Shown piece by piece: positions 13,101 to 60,684 of a stretch of 64,000 nucleotides of DNA. The first letter of the stretch is position 1. Each line of letters starts with the position of its first letter. This stretch comes from Synchiropus splendidus (taxonomy: Eukaryota; Chordata; Actinopteri; Syngnathiformes; Callionymidae). The position numbers were made by a program, and so were the translations under genes. The DNA is taken from positions 43,501,437 to 43,565,436 of the forward strand of contig NC_071334.1 in assembly GCF_027744825.2 (NCBI RefSeq), given 5' to 3'. The notes below the pieces were generated by a model, which was not told the DNA's origin, did not search any database, and worked only from the letters and a program-made list of their open reading frames with translations.

Positions 13101-16100
13101 GCCGAGACACAGCTGACAATCTAGTGCCTCCTCTGCTGCTCCACTCTGGTCCAGAGAGGAACAGTTTAGATTCTCTCCCTCACAAAAGCTGCCTCTGTCA
13201 GTAAAACACTTCTGCCTGACAGATCATTGGTCCTTGGTGGATTTCTAATAAAAGTGTTGGAGGCAAAAAAAAAACTTTTTTCAGAATATTCCATATGCCG
13301 CCTCAGCAGTCTTAGACGATCACTTCAGCATGAACGACTGTCCAGGGAAACAAAGTGGGGAAGTCCTGTTTGAGATGTGGCGACAGACTTTTGTTTAATG
13401 CACTTAAAGCAGCCAAAGATTCAAGTTCTTTGACAGAATACTTAGCTTTTGTTCTATAAGTTCTACATTTCAGATTGGTGCAATGGATGAACAAGGTGTC
13501 TCTTAAAAACAAGGGACGAAGGCCCGTCATCATCCGGAGCCTCAGCAGAGCCCTGGTTCTCTCTATTGGAAGATGTTTTTGAGATCTACTGAGGGTAAAC
13601 TCAAAGAGACAGAACTCGGTGTCACACACCTTTTCAGTCACTGCAAGCATTCTGAGGTAGGGTCCCAGAGTTTGTGGATTTGAAATGCTTATTGCTCCGT
13701 CTCTTGGGTCGTTTGGACGACAATGACGTATGACAGAGTAGTGCTCTCTGTATTATCTGTATATATCTGTAGTGCATCTGCATTGACTGTTGAGCTCAAT
13801 AGAAATATCAACACGTGATCTTAAGCTTCTCTCCACCAATGATAGCAACACAGCTAGTCACAAACACGTGACAAACCAATTGAAATTCATGGTAAAATAT
13901 ATAGTTGGGGCAGGATTCGATTAAAAAACATAATCTAATTAATAAGAGAATTTGTGATGAATTAATCTCAATTAGTCACAGTTTAATGGTTTCAATTGGA
14001 ATGAATTTGGTATATGACTGAATCAAATGATGGACCCGTACATACATTTAAACAACAAAATATTGTTTATTTTGCATCAGTTTGACAGTAGCACAATAAA
14101 TCAGGATGGTGTCTATATTCAAGTTTTTATATCACCTTATTTAAACTAAAGCTCTTTTAATGTCTTGAAAATATTTGTATAAGAATTTCAATGTTATAAC
14201 AATGTCAAATCCATTCAGAGTAGTAGAAACCCTGGCCATTGGGTAGTGAAAAACATCCCTGAACCAAAGCAAACAGATGCTTTTGTTTGCTTTGGTTCAA
14301 GGATTCCTCCATGTTTGTTGTTGTTGTTATCATCCTAGCTGTCACGTGTCTTGTGTCCATCAGTGTGATCAGTGGAGCAGGAACACCTTCGGGTGGAGAA
14401 AGCAAGAGTGGCCTTTTCTGTGCGGGGGGCTCTTTGGAAAAAGATTGGACAGGAAAAAATGTGTCTTTGGAGTGGATGACTGGAGAAATGAAAATGTTCA
14501 GGCTGAATAGACAGATCCATGAAGGATGGCATGGGTGGACGTGTAACTGCTCAGAGATGGAAGGAAGCATATATAGATGGATGCTATATGTGGATAGATG
14601 AGTTACTTCAATGGGGACATAAAGAGATGGCTGGATAGATGAATTTATAATGTCTAAGGTTTTGTTCCAGGAAAAGCGTAATGGATCCTTCATTGATAGA
14701 AGGTGGACTAAATAGATACATGGAGTGATGGACTTGAAGCTGGTGATGCTAATGGCTGCTGCTCATCCATAGTTATGTCACATGATCAACGAAATCCATC
14801 AAGGCTCGAGGACATGAGCCGACACAGTGTGCCTTCAAACCACTGTACAAACAGCAGCGAATCGGCCGATCCAAATTTAGCTGCTGTTTTTCCACCAGCT
14901 TCATGGTTTGAGTGAAATAGCGTTTTTGACAGATATTGAAGCAACACGGCTGTGGTGACTTTCCACCGTCTGAGACAAGAAGTCTCTCTGGGATAAATGC
15001 AATGGCTGCTCCAGTGAGGCTCTGGAGGATGGAAGATTGTGTGGAAGCTAATCATCAGGCTGGCGGGGGCCGCCATCAAAGTTTACGAGGGTCTTCCCTT
15101 TAATTCGCTACCAATCTGTGGCCACATTAAAACTGCCGGAGGGCTGAGACATGGTTTCAATGAAGGCCAGACTCCGACTTTCAACATATTGGCTCCTGGC
15201 GTTGGTGTGCTCCGGCTCTGAGATGAGTTATTGGCTCGAATCAGTCCTCCAACCACTGCACTGTGGTCGTCTCTCCACAGGACTCTGTTGCACGCACTGA
15301 AGTGAATCACTTGGAAAGAGTCTTTCACTGATCATCACTGGCTCATTTTCAACTCTGATGATGAATGAGGGGGTGAACAAAATGGAGATGTGCAAGACAA
15401 AGATGGGATTCACTTGAGGGAAAGAGAAAACTCTCTTCAATGTGATACAAATTCAGAAACCCTTTTTCTCATCACTGAATTTGATTGTAGCTTCCAGTAC
15501 CTCCGGAAATCTCTTGCAGAAGTCGACAAAAGGTTTGTAAAAAAAAGAAAACTAAAAAGTTCTCTGATTAAAAAGAATAATCATATACAAATACCAAGGA
15601 GTAATTTTGCAGATGGTACTGTGGCACCAACATGTACTGTACTTTTCAAAAGTTACAGTTGTGTTAGGGTCAGTCCAGGGACCTCCCTGGCAGCGCTGAC
15701 CCTGGTGTACACGCAGAACCATGTGAAACAGAAGGATGACATGAAGGAAAACTCCAAAGAGATGCATGTTGAATATTCAAACATACTAAAGGTTTAATTG
15801 CTGAAATGAATCTTTTTTTTTACCTATTGAACTTGAATTTCTACTAGATGCTAGTACATGTGTGTGAAACTTGGTTTAAATGACCTTGATGAATGTTTGT
15901 AGGTTACTACGGCAACGGCGCCAACGCCATCATAGTGTTTGCTGCCTGTTTCCTGCCTGATAGCGACAGAGAAGACTACCACGAAATTATGGAGAACCTC
16001 TTTCTGTGAGTAAACCATTTTACATTCTATTACATCTCTCTTCCTTAAACTCCCATAAATCGTATCGTGTCACTGATGAGTGCTGAGCTCGACGCTGACT

Positions 16101-19100
16101 GGGTCAAACGCTCTAGGTCCCAACACTGTTTTCTGGACTATAAACCGCAACTTCTTTCTCTTGGTCTGAACCCTGCAGTCTTACACAACAACATGGCTAA
16201 TAAATGAATTTTACAAGGTCAGAAGCCTTGAGCTGCCAAAATATTGAGCCTTTTCACATCAAACCGATGCAATCGCAGGCGCTTTATTTACCTTAAAACG
16301 TTCAAAATGTTTTTGAGCGTGTTAGCCCTCGTTTTCTGCCAACAGAACTGATCTCCTGGAGGACCGGAGATAGGAGGCAGCAGCTGAGACTGGCTGTGGT
16401 GTCGGAACTTAGCACCCGTGGCTCATAGTAATAATATAAGTATGTCATGTGTGTGAGTAAACAAGATACGTAGACTTTTTTTCTGGCAAATTTTGACACT
16501 GCTACTTCTCTTTGCTGCTTCAACTTTCCTGTTTGTTAATGTTTGAAACCTGTGGGTATTGCAGTCTATTTCCGATCCAGTTTGAGGCCAAAGGTTCGTG
16601 AACAGCAGCGGAACGAGGCCAATGGTTGCAACTGGTCCCTCATTGTTTTTAAGTTTCTTCACCATGTCTTATGATGCTCTCCATCTTTTGGGAAGAACAG
16701 GCTTACATGCTCACCACGACGATTACTACATCCTGTCGCCATACAACAGTTCAGCACTTCCTCTCTGTGTTTATCACGATCCGACCAAACAGGCAAAGTG
16801 AAGAGTGAGAGTGAAGAGGTTGAAAGATCCCAGAAGACAGTGCAAACCAGACATTACAATCCGGGCAAGCGGAAGGCAGAGGATGGCATAGAGGTCACTG
16901 ACAACATCCAAGATTCTGAGTAGAACAGGTCAGGTTTTTGAGATCCTGAAACAAGAATGGATGTGGTGACCAGGTGAATGATGAGTGTGGAAGCTCAACT
17001 GAGCCTGGACTCTGGAGTGACAGAACTAATAGCAGACAATATCTGTGATAAAAGCACAAGAGAAAATGGTGCCTTGTTAATTGATCTGGTTTTAACATCA
17101 AGATGGGTTGTTGTTTTAAAGTGTAGCTTTTATCTACTTCTTTGCCATGAGTGTCGGTGGAGTGGCGTTTCACTTTGTGTTGTCACACTGTGGACACACA
17201 CTTGTTGACATCAGTGAAAGTGAACTCTGTTACCCCCTGGTTTATATATCGTTGCCATGCTCCCCTTCACCAGATCTAATGGACTGACAGGCCATCGTTC
17301 CATTGTAGGGAGTGGGGCAGCTGCTGTTTTGACTGGATGGACGCTGTTCACACCACTTCCGCTAGGTAGTGACATATAGACACTAGCTGGATGAAATGAC
17401 ACCTCTTTTAAGATGGCGGACTGAAAATGAGATTTGCTCATAAAAAATTCAAGCTGCCGCGAAACAAAGAATTAATCACTAATGTGTCACTTCATTCCAG
17501 GAGTAGTTGAAAAGCAAGGAGGCTTGTGGAACAAAGAAAAGTAAAATGTCAATTCACAGGGTGGAAAAATGAGAGACTTTTGACTTTTTCATTTTCATTT
17601 TCACCCAGAGCTACATTTTGTCCCCATCGGGCTGCAGGGCATGCTGCACCATTAATACTTAAATGCCCAATAAAAAATTCAACTGCAGTCTACAGTGTGG
17701 CAGCTGTGAACCCACAACTCAAAAACTTGATTCTCTAAATCTTATCAATTTAGTCCTGACTGAAGAGCCGTGTTTGGACACTGAGATCCTGATCCTTCAG
17801 GTTGTTTCTGAGAGATTCTGGTGAATGCAGTTCCAGTGTTTCGAGTCTGTAGGTTGTGCTGCCAGAGAGCTGCGGGTTTGAATCTATGTTAGGAAGAAGA
17901 GCCAGGTGCTGAGCTGTCTGCTGAGGTGATAACCATCAGTGAATGGCTCTGTCAGCCGTACTCTGACACTGAACCAGACAGTTCCAAGAAGTTGTTAAAC
18001 CTCCAGGATCAATTATCAAAAATGACTGAAGGAAAAAAAAGGCAGGCTCAATATTGTCGATATTTTTTGGCAGCTGGCGCGACAAAGCAGCTCACTGCTG
18101 GAGAGAAATGAGAAAGTGAGCGATCCTTTGGCAGAGAGGTGTTTTTAGAGAGCGGGAGATTGAGAAGCTGACAAAACCAAAGGAAAGGATTAGAAGCACA
18201 GGAAGAGCTATGAGGCAACTTCAGCATGACTGGATGAAAGGGGAGAAATAGTTCAAAAATGAAAGTCCGCGTTAAATGTTGTCTTCTATTTCATCATGAC
18301 ATATTTTCTCTCAGTCCGCTCTCCTGCTTCGAGATTTTTTTTCATATAAATTCTTTAAAATCTTCTGCAAGAACAAATCAACACATGCTGTATTCATATT
18401 TTCAAGCCTCTTCAAATGCTGCCATTCAATCTCTGAAATTAGGATTACATTGCTCTTCAGCTAAACAGGGTCAAAGTTAACAAACAAGCGTAAACATCAT
18501 TGAGTAGATCTGGAGAACTGTAGTACCAACCTTGAGCTAAGCGTCTTTTTATTTTGTCCACGTTTGAGCAATTGAAATTAAAAAAGTCTAATTTAATTTA
18601 AAAAAAAAACCCTATCTCCACTTACAGCCTGATCTGAATTAACCACTCCCTCTCTTATAAAATGAAAAACATAACACATTCCAGTGAGTTCAAAAGGACA
18701 TATCATTGAGGTTTGATGATATTTAATGGGTTAACAGGTGCCAGAGCCCAATGATTTTTCACAGAATAAGCAGTTCCTCCAGCCTCTGAGGGCATGAGAA
18801 TCTGCTCAGCTGTAAGCACTGTAAGTTCTGTCAATCCATCTTCACAACACCAAGAAGCTATTTTCAAATGAATAAAATAGAACAAATAGTTGTCGACTAC
18901 AAGAATGAGGCCAAAACTCGGGAGCATCTTGACACAGCGGTCCTCAAGTCAGCGTCTCAGTTGGGAGTTAGAGTGACCTCACCTGGTTTGGAGCTCACAT
19001 GGTGAAATGCAGCTAACTGACGACACTTCACTTTGTGTTGTTTTTGATTGACCAACAGATGTGTGCAAGCAGCTCTCAGCATCTTGATGATTGAGTTGAG

Positions 19101-22100
19101 TTGAGCGGGCGCTTTTTCAATGAATAACACATTTCAACTTAAATTTCAACTTAACTTAAATTAATATAACTTGGTAGATACTAACATTTAAAGTTGTGTT
19201 TTGATTTGACGCTGCTCATTGTGTATGTGTGTGGGTGGAGGGTTTGAGGGGTAAGAAAAACACTATAAGGCCCCTTAAAAGTGATGACTGAGGGCTTGTT
19301 ACCAGCTCATGGCCAGGAGCGCTATATTTGTGTCCCTTTAATCTCACACGGTGTAGCTCATCCCAAAACACATATGACTATATATGGGGGTTGACGCCGC
19401 TCCATGAGTAAAACCTGCTTAGCTAGAAAAGAACTGGAAGAGTGCAAACCCACAACACAATCTCCCACTGACAAAGTTCCCTTCAAAAACCTTGGATAAT
19501 GTTAAAAAATCCTTTAAAATGTCCTGGATCCAGACAGTGATCTGGAGCAATCACATATTTCCTGATCATTTCCAGCAAATCCCTCCGTAATTCTACGTTA
19601 CTATACAGACACACCAACACTTTTGAAAGCCTAACCTCACACCTTAGCATAGGTCATAATTATGGCCAGTTTCATGTTTCTAGCTAGCATGCTAGCTACA
19701 ATACGGTAAATGAGTTAAAGTAAAACATTCACATTGTGAATTTAACCACATAACTCATGGCGTTAGCAAACCAGAAAAAACATGCACTTGGACCAGAAAG
19801 GTCCACAGAGCAAGTTGCAGAAGTTTTGCTCATGAAGCGCATCATTTGCGAGTGTACTTTGCAAGGCCACCGTGAGGTTGGATAAATCGGCGGAATTTTG
19901 GAAGCGGCCCTCTTTGAATCATTTAATTATGACATTCATTTGCAATGGCTCTTTGAAATGCTAAACTATTTGAAGCAGGGTTTGTCCTTGCAATCCAAGT
20001 CTCTGTGGGCACAAAAATCAGACTTTGTTGAGTGTTGTCTGCGGCTGACACTGGGAGGTGGAGCGCCGTCCTCCTCATGCTAACTAGCGCACGGTTCCAG
20101 ACACATGACATAGACTCAGCATTCAGCTCATTCTCTGGCAAAGCCTTTTTTCCCTCCATCGTCCCTCAGGTATGTCATCAGCACGCTGGAACTGATGGTA
20201 GCAGAAGACTATATGATTGTCTACTTGAATGGAGCGACGCCACACAGACGGATGCCGGGTCTGGGCTGGCTCAAGAAATGCTACCAGATGATTGACAGAA
20301 GGTCTGCGGCAGCCTGATGTGTCTTTATTTAGAAAGCGAAACATGGAATCTCTCTGATGGTGTATTGTCCTCAGGCTCAGGAAGAACCTGAAGTCCTTCA
20401 TTATTCTCCATCCGTCGTGGTTCATCAGGACAATTCTAGCCATCACCAAACCCTTCATCAGGTAACCATCACTTCCTGTCACTTTGTCCGACCTGAATCC
20501 CAGAGGAGCTTTTGAAACTGTTCTTCTGCGTTTCAAACTTTTATGATAGTTTCTCATTTTGTTTCTGTATAAAATGTGTTTTTCACACCACATTCTCAAC
20601 TCTATTACGAGTATATCAGAGGGACAGCACATGTGGCCAGGTGTTTAGGAGACAAAGTCAGAGAGGCTAGATGGAGATGGTTTGGACATGTACAGAGGAG
20701 AGAGAGCCAGTACATTGGTAGGAAGATGTTGAGGTTGGAACTGCCAGGCAGAAGGTGGAGAGGAAGGCCAAAGAGGAGATTGATGGAGGTGGTGAAGGAG
20801 GACATGAGGTTTGTAGGTTTGAGAGAAGAGGAAGCAGTGGACAGGGTGAGATGGAGGAAGATGATCCGCTGTGGCCACCCCTGAAGGGAGAAGCCCAAAG
20901 GAAAAGAAGAATATTCTCAGTCTTTTACATGCATTTTGGTCCCAAGAGGCAGGAAATAAAAGAATTATAAACAGATGTGTATTCATGCTGTTTGCACGAG
21001 GAATGTCATTGTAAGCACTTTTGTCTCAGCACCAAGTTCAGCAGCAAGATCAAGTATGTTAACAGTTTGGACGAGCTGCGAGACCTCATCCCGATGGAAT
21101 ACATCCAGATCCCTGAGTGCATCATTAGGTAACTCTCTCCCATCAAACCTCAGAAAGTTATCTCCACAGTAACTTCATATATTCCTTCTGTTGCATGACC
21201 TTTCACCCTCAGCCTCGACAAGGAGCTGAAGGAGTCGGCGGAGAACTCAAAGTAAGTAGCAAACACCACTCTATTCCTCAGTGGTCCTGGTGGCTTCCCC
21301 TCCATCCGTCTGCTGATCCCTTGTTTATTAGACGGCTCACTTTTAGATGAGAGGGACTCCGGCTCCTGGACACGGACCAATCGGTTTTGGCTCCGGTCGT
21401 GGTTACGCGGAGGAGTCGAATTAAAAGTTGCTAAAGATGCTTAATGCATCACTTTCATCTCATTTATCATCGCGCAAGTATAAAGAGCTGCTTCCACGGA
21501 CAGAGTGATCTATTACGCCGATAGCAATGCACGAACAAAACCTCTGGCTGATAAATGAATCTCAGATTACATCTATATCCAGCGCTGCACTGCAATTTTA
21601 ACCACGGGAACAATGTTTCCACTGTATAGTTCAAGCTCAAGAACGAATTTGAGAAACTACACAAAACACAACATCAAAACACTCATGAATGAAGTTCAAC
21701 GAATCGAAGATATGAAGACTTTTTACACAGTAGTTTGTTGGCTCATGCAAAGCTACTTGTACTGACTTACCTAGACAACATGTTTTCAAAGTTGCAAAGC
21801 AGCAGAGGGCCATGTGATTTATCAAGCTTTTGAATGTAAACATCGCATCTTTATTTTGGACGTATGGTGCATTCAGCCTGGGTGTGTGGGTGCCGCAATT
21901 GTAATGAGAACCTGGTTTTGAACTGCCCATCTCTGGTGTGACAAAGCTCAGAATCCTGCCCTGTTGCACCACACTGGAACAGAGTCTCGAAATGTTATCA
22001 CGCAGCAGCAGCTTCTATTTTTCATTTCTGTTACGTTCATGACTCACATTAGAGCAGTCCTTGGTCTTGGACAAAACATTATGTTTTGATGAATAAGTTA

Positions 22101-23191
22101 CAGAATTCAAACCACTTGCTGGCAGCCAAGGAACAAACAGAAAAAAAATCCTTTTATGGATGTACTGCAACACTCCAACTGCAACACATCTTTGGTCAAG
22201 CATTCAATAAGACTCAAGTGAGGTTACTTAGGCTGCGTCCCATTTCTCACCCTAACACTGGGTTGTGCGCGTTCACATGTCAATGTAGTGTGTCTCAGTA
22301 CTCCTCAGACTGAGGGCACTCGCCGTTCACCACTTGAAATGATCCCTTCAAACCGAGGGAGCTCCGGAGCTGACTTGAAACCAAGTGGGAATATGATGTG
22401 TGGATAGATTTCCAGGATACCAAAGTACTTTATTTAAAAACAATGTTGGACAGGACAACAGGGACATTTTAGTAGCGAGGACGACTCTTCCGTTTGTTGA
22501 CTTTATTTTTTATGTTTTTATTTCTTCTTAACAAACAACAGTGGGATAACATCCAGGCTAACGTTAACATCCTCACACCTCTAACAGATCTATCACCGCA
22601 ACATAGTGGAGAAGCCCATTTCTTCTGTGTTGGTTCACCAAACCAAGTGAGATGATCAGCACCGATGCAAGAGGTTGCAAACAGCTGGCATTTCTAAAAC
22701 CTCTCCAACACTGGATATGCAGGAAACAAAACACAGCACAGCAGCCAATGACATAGTGTCGTTACGCGTGACGTCATGAAGCGTTGTCCCAATTCTTAGG
22801 GACGTCAATCACTTCACTTGGTCGCCAGGGGCGCTTCATAGTGGAGGGCGCTCACGGCAGTGAACGACAGCGTGATCAACAACTCTGCAGAGACAGACAA
22901 AACTACATGTCTCTCTCGTCCACCTGGACTTGTAAACGAAATCTTGGTTGTGAGGCCCAACCCAGTGCAACTGAACCAAGTAAACTGACCGATGGATAGA
23001 TGGCTGACCTGATTTTTCTCCGCCCCCTCCAGAATGAATAGTTTCCTGTATGGCCCTGAACCTCCGGCTGCAGGGAGGACAAGGTGAGGACGAAGCTCAC
23101 ACCTGATGCAGGCCTCTCCTGCGGCATCAAGCCTCTGTCATGGTTCTGTTCTCTTCCCTGCTGCAGAGTGAGTGAAGCCGGAGGCTCTTAG
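10119..23191 (+). CDS. prune2: prune2-type protein, BCH (CRAL-TRIO-like) domain form
   Basis: Exons: 10119-10185, 10251-10451, 12779-12946, 15903-16005, 20170-20301, 20375-20461, 21030-21128, 21213-21251, 23033-23083, 23167-23191 (TAG 23189-23191). All junctions keep frame. Counting from the first Met (10131) gives about 319 residues. An acidic N-terminal part ([20 protein letters not shown], then [17 protein letters not shown]) precedes a BCH domain (about residues 114-270) with [36 protein letters not shown] and [21 protein letters not shown] and the tail SFLYGPE identify PRUNE2 rather than BNIP2 or caytaxin (ATCAY). BCH proteins bind Rho-pathway regulators and small ligands. The N-terminal DHH phosphoesterase exons and the giant central exon of long PRUNE2 are not visible between the G-alpha gene and this one. 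It may be a short isoform or a truncated paralogue. An unseen 5' exon may supply the true start. Confidence 0.9.
11541..12028. mobile_element. Non-autonomous hAT-like DNA element, copy A
   Basis: Imperfect terminal inverted repeats: left CAGGGATGGGCAA, right TTTGCCCAGGTCTG, with GGGCCACA-rich subterminal sequence near the right end. It has no coding capacity and lies in prune2 intron 2. The same ends recur at 26.75-27.12, 41.37-41.60 and 45.26-45.76 kb. Confidence 0.7.
13912..14320 (-). repeat. Interspersed repeat with internal hairpin, copy 1 (inverted relative to copies at 32 and 42 kb)
   Basis: It shares long stretches, reverse-complemented, with 32270-32660 and 42605-42870: the blocks reading TCAGTTTGACAGTAGCACAA and GAGTAGTAGAAACCCTGG on this strand. 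It contains a near-perfect inverted repeat (GAACCAAAGCAAACA ... TGTTTGCTTTGGTTC) at about 14260-14301. No protein is encoded. It lies in prune2 intron 3. Confidence 0.75.
16265..16430. repeat. Dispersed repeat, second copy of the 120-290 segment
   Basis: It carries CTTTATTTACCTTAAAACGT, TTCAAAATGT, CTGATCTCCTG and GTGGTGTCGGAACTT in the same order as the segment at about 125-270. It lies in prune2 intron 4. Flanking sequence with CTGGACTATAAACCGCA resembles a common fish non-autonomous element, but I cannot name it. Confidence 0.55.
16441..20169. other. Large prune2 intron 4, no further gene recognised
   Basis: About 3.7 kb between the exons ending 16005 and starting 20170, after the repeat. 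No exon-like block or transposon protein motif was found. Confidence 0.5.
20599..20912 (+). mobile_element. LINE 3' fragment (endonuclease-reverse transcriptase C-terminus), copy 1
   Basis: The translation contains [37 protein letters not shown] and [11 protein letters not shown]. This is the characteristic C-terminal tail of animal non-LTR retrotransposon polyproteins. It is truncated at the 5' end, sits in the short prune2 intron between 20461 and 21030, and is nearly identical to 44164-44470. Confidence 0.85.
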
Positions 23192-25298
23192 GACCCTCAG
23201 TGGTCTCCTGCTGGCCACTCCGGAGAGCTGACTGGTGAAGCAGTTGTGTGTGTTTGTCACATAAGTAGACACAGGAGTTTAATACAAAAACACATTGATA
23301 CACTGAAGAATTAAATCTCAGATCGGCAGCACACTCACCTGCAATCTGGACTGGTGAACAGTGGAGTGTGATGCTCGTCAGCCCCGACGGAGCAGCATCA
23401 TTGTTCACGGCTGCTGTACGAAACGCAATTACACACTAGAGAGCCGCTGAGCAAATCCATTTGTCGACAGTATCGTCGCATAGTTGAGTGCATGAGAAGC
23501 AGTCAAGCAATAATCGCGTCATTTACTGGTTTCACAGCCGCACTCTTTTAGATTAAGAGGCAACTTGAAACAATAAAAGCACCCATGTGGCCAGAAAGCA
23601 ACCTGGAACTACTTCAGCCAACACTCCTGTCTTTAAACTCAGTGTCAGTGAAACTTCCAGGCCTGTATCTTAGCATCACAAGGACGTGTGGACTGACTGA
23701 ATCATTTGCTTCTACTTGAGAAAAAAATGCTTTCTTTTTCTAAATGTCAACATCTATTTTTGTTTTTATTTATTATGTCACAATGTTAATTAAGCAAAAC
23801 ACCAATTTAATATATAAATAAACAAATAAAAGAAACATGAAGTTTATTTTTGAAAGTGTAATATGCAGATTTGAATAATAAAATAATTTCTCTTCATATA
23901 AATTGAGTTAGTTTATTGTAGAATAAATCAGATTTGTATCAGTTAAGTTAAAAAGATGAAAAATGCTGAGAAGCTCGATCTAGTTCAGGAAACTATATAA
24001 TATATATAATAAAATAATATCTAGAATGAAATATTTATGCCAATTGAAAGTTGGGTTTGATTATGAGGAAAGTGACTAAATCAGATGTTGTAAAAACCTA
24101 GATTAATATATAGTGATGTAAAGTAAGTCTTTCACTATATATATATATATATATATATAAAGGGAACTACCCAAGTGAATCCATGATTCTGTGACGTTGA
24201 AGGGAGAAAGGTAGCAGGGTTCATTTTTTTTAAATATTTAGCAAATCTGAAGTGCTTTTTCTCCAGTGAAGACCAAGAGAATCAGGGAGAATTAAGTTCA
24301 CTGCAGGATCTACGTGAAGCTCTCGATCTGAAGATGTATTTTTGTCACGTCATTGCCAGTTTAGCTGTTAAATTATCAAGCGGTGCCATTAGACAAAAAT
24401 CCCAGAATAGTCTCTGTAAAGCACAATGTTGTACTTGTGTGTGCGTCTGTGCATCAGTGCATGTCATGTAACTTCCAAGGCACTTCTGACGACTCTGGAA
24501 AGTGCAGAAGAAAACCTGTCTAGTCATGAAATAAAGACAGAAGAAGTGTCACATCTCCTGCAGTTGTTCTTTGGTGAATTGGATGAGAAGATGAAACACC
24601 TTCACAAGGTCGTGAGGACTTTATATGTCATTACAGCAAACACCAGTCAACACACCACTGCACTGCAGATGGATAAAACAGACAAACGAAGAAATGAGCA
24701 GCTCAATCAGAAAGAAAGAAGATACAGAATGTCAACAAGTCCATTGCATAGATACTGGAGCTGGACAGATAGCAGTGAAAGGCAGCGTGAAGCTGCAACA
24801 TCTGGTCCAAGGTCCCCCTTGTGGTCATCAGACAGCAGGAAAACCTCCAAAAGCAGTTGCCTTGCCCAGGGTGGAAGGGAGTCACTGCCCCGGGAAGATC
24901 ACTGCTAGCACTCTATGAAGGGAATGTTTCTCACAAATGAGGAAACGGTCATGGAGACGCTGAAACAGCAGACTAGTGTTGTCATGAGGCCGTGTGGAAT
25001 CTCAACCAGGAGAGGCTGAGAGTAGAACTAGTGGCTCCTCTGCATCAAACAAAGATAGTTTCAGTGATTTGTTTCCCAATTCTTGCTAAGCATCATTTGG
25101 AACATGAAGCTTTGCTTCTCAAAAATGTGTTATTAAAGCATTTCGCCTCCAAAATGAAATGACTGGTAACCAGTGTATCCGCAGTGTTTGGCGTAGGCAC
25201 TGGTCAAATTTAGAAATCCTAACACGGTCAATCTTATTATTACGTACACAAACATGAGCGTCTCCACACAAAGATGGCCTCCGACGGAATAGCCAACC
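23192..25298. other. Convergent intergenic region between prune2 and pcsk5
   Basis: About 2.1 kb between the two stop codons, so both 3' UTRs should lie here. AATAAA-like signals on the + strand near 23571 and 23822 could serve prune2. I found no clear canonical AATAAA for pcsk5 on the - strand. There is a short (TA)n tract at about 24136-24160. A 160-codon open frame at 24426-24908 has no recognisable motif. Confidence 0.5.

Positions 25299-60684
<35,386 letters not shown>

Noticed and set aside
14205..14693. 162-codon antisense open frame in prune2 intron 3
   Set aside because: It overlaps the interspersed hairpin repeat and has no protein-like motif.
24426..24908. 160-codon open frame between prune2 and pcsk5
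   Set aside because: It starts with a low-complexity Cys/hydrophobic stretch, has no family signature and lies where both 3' UTRs are expected.
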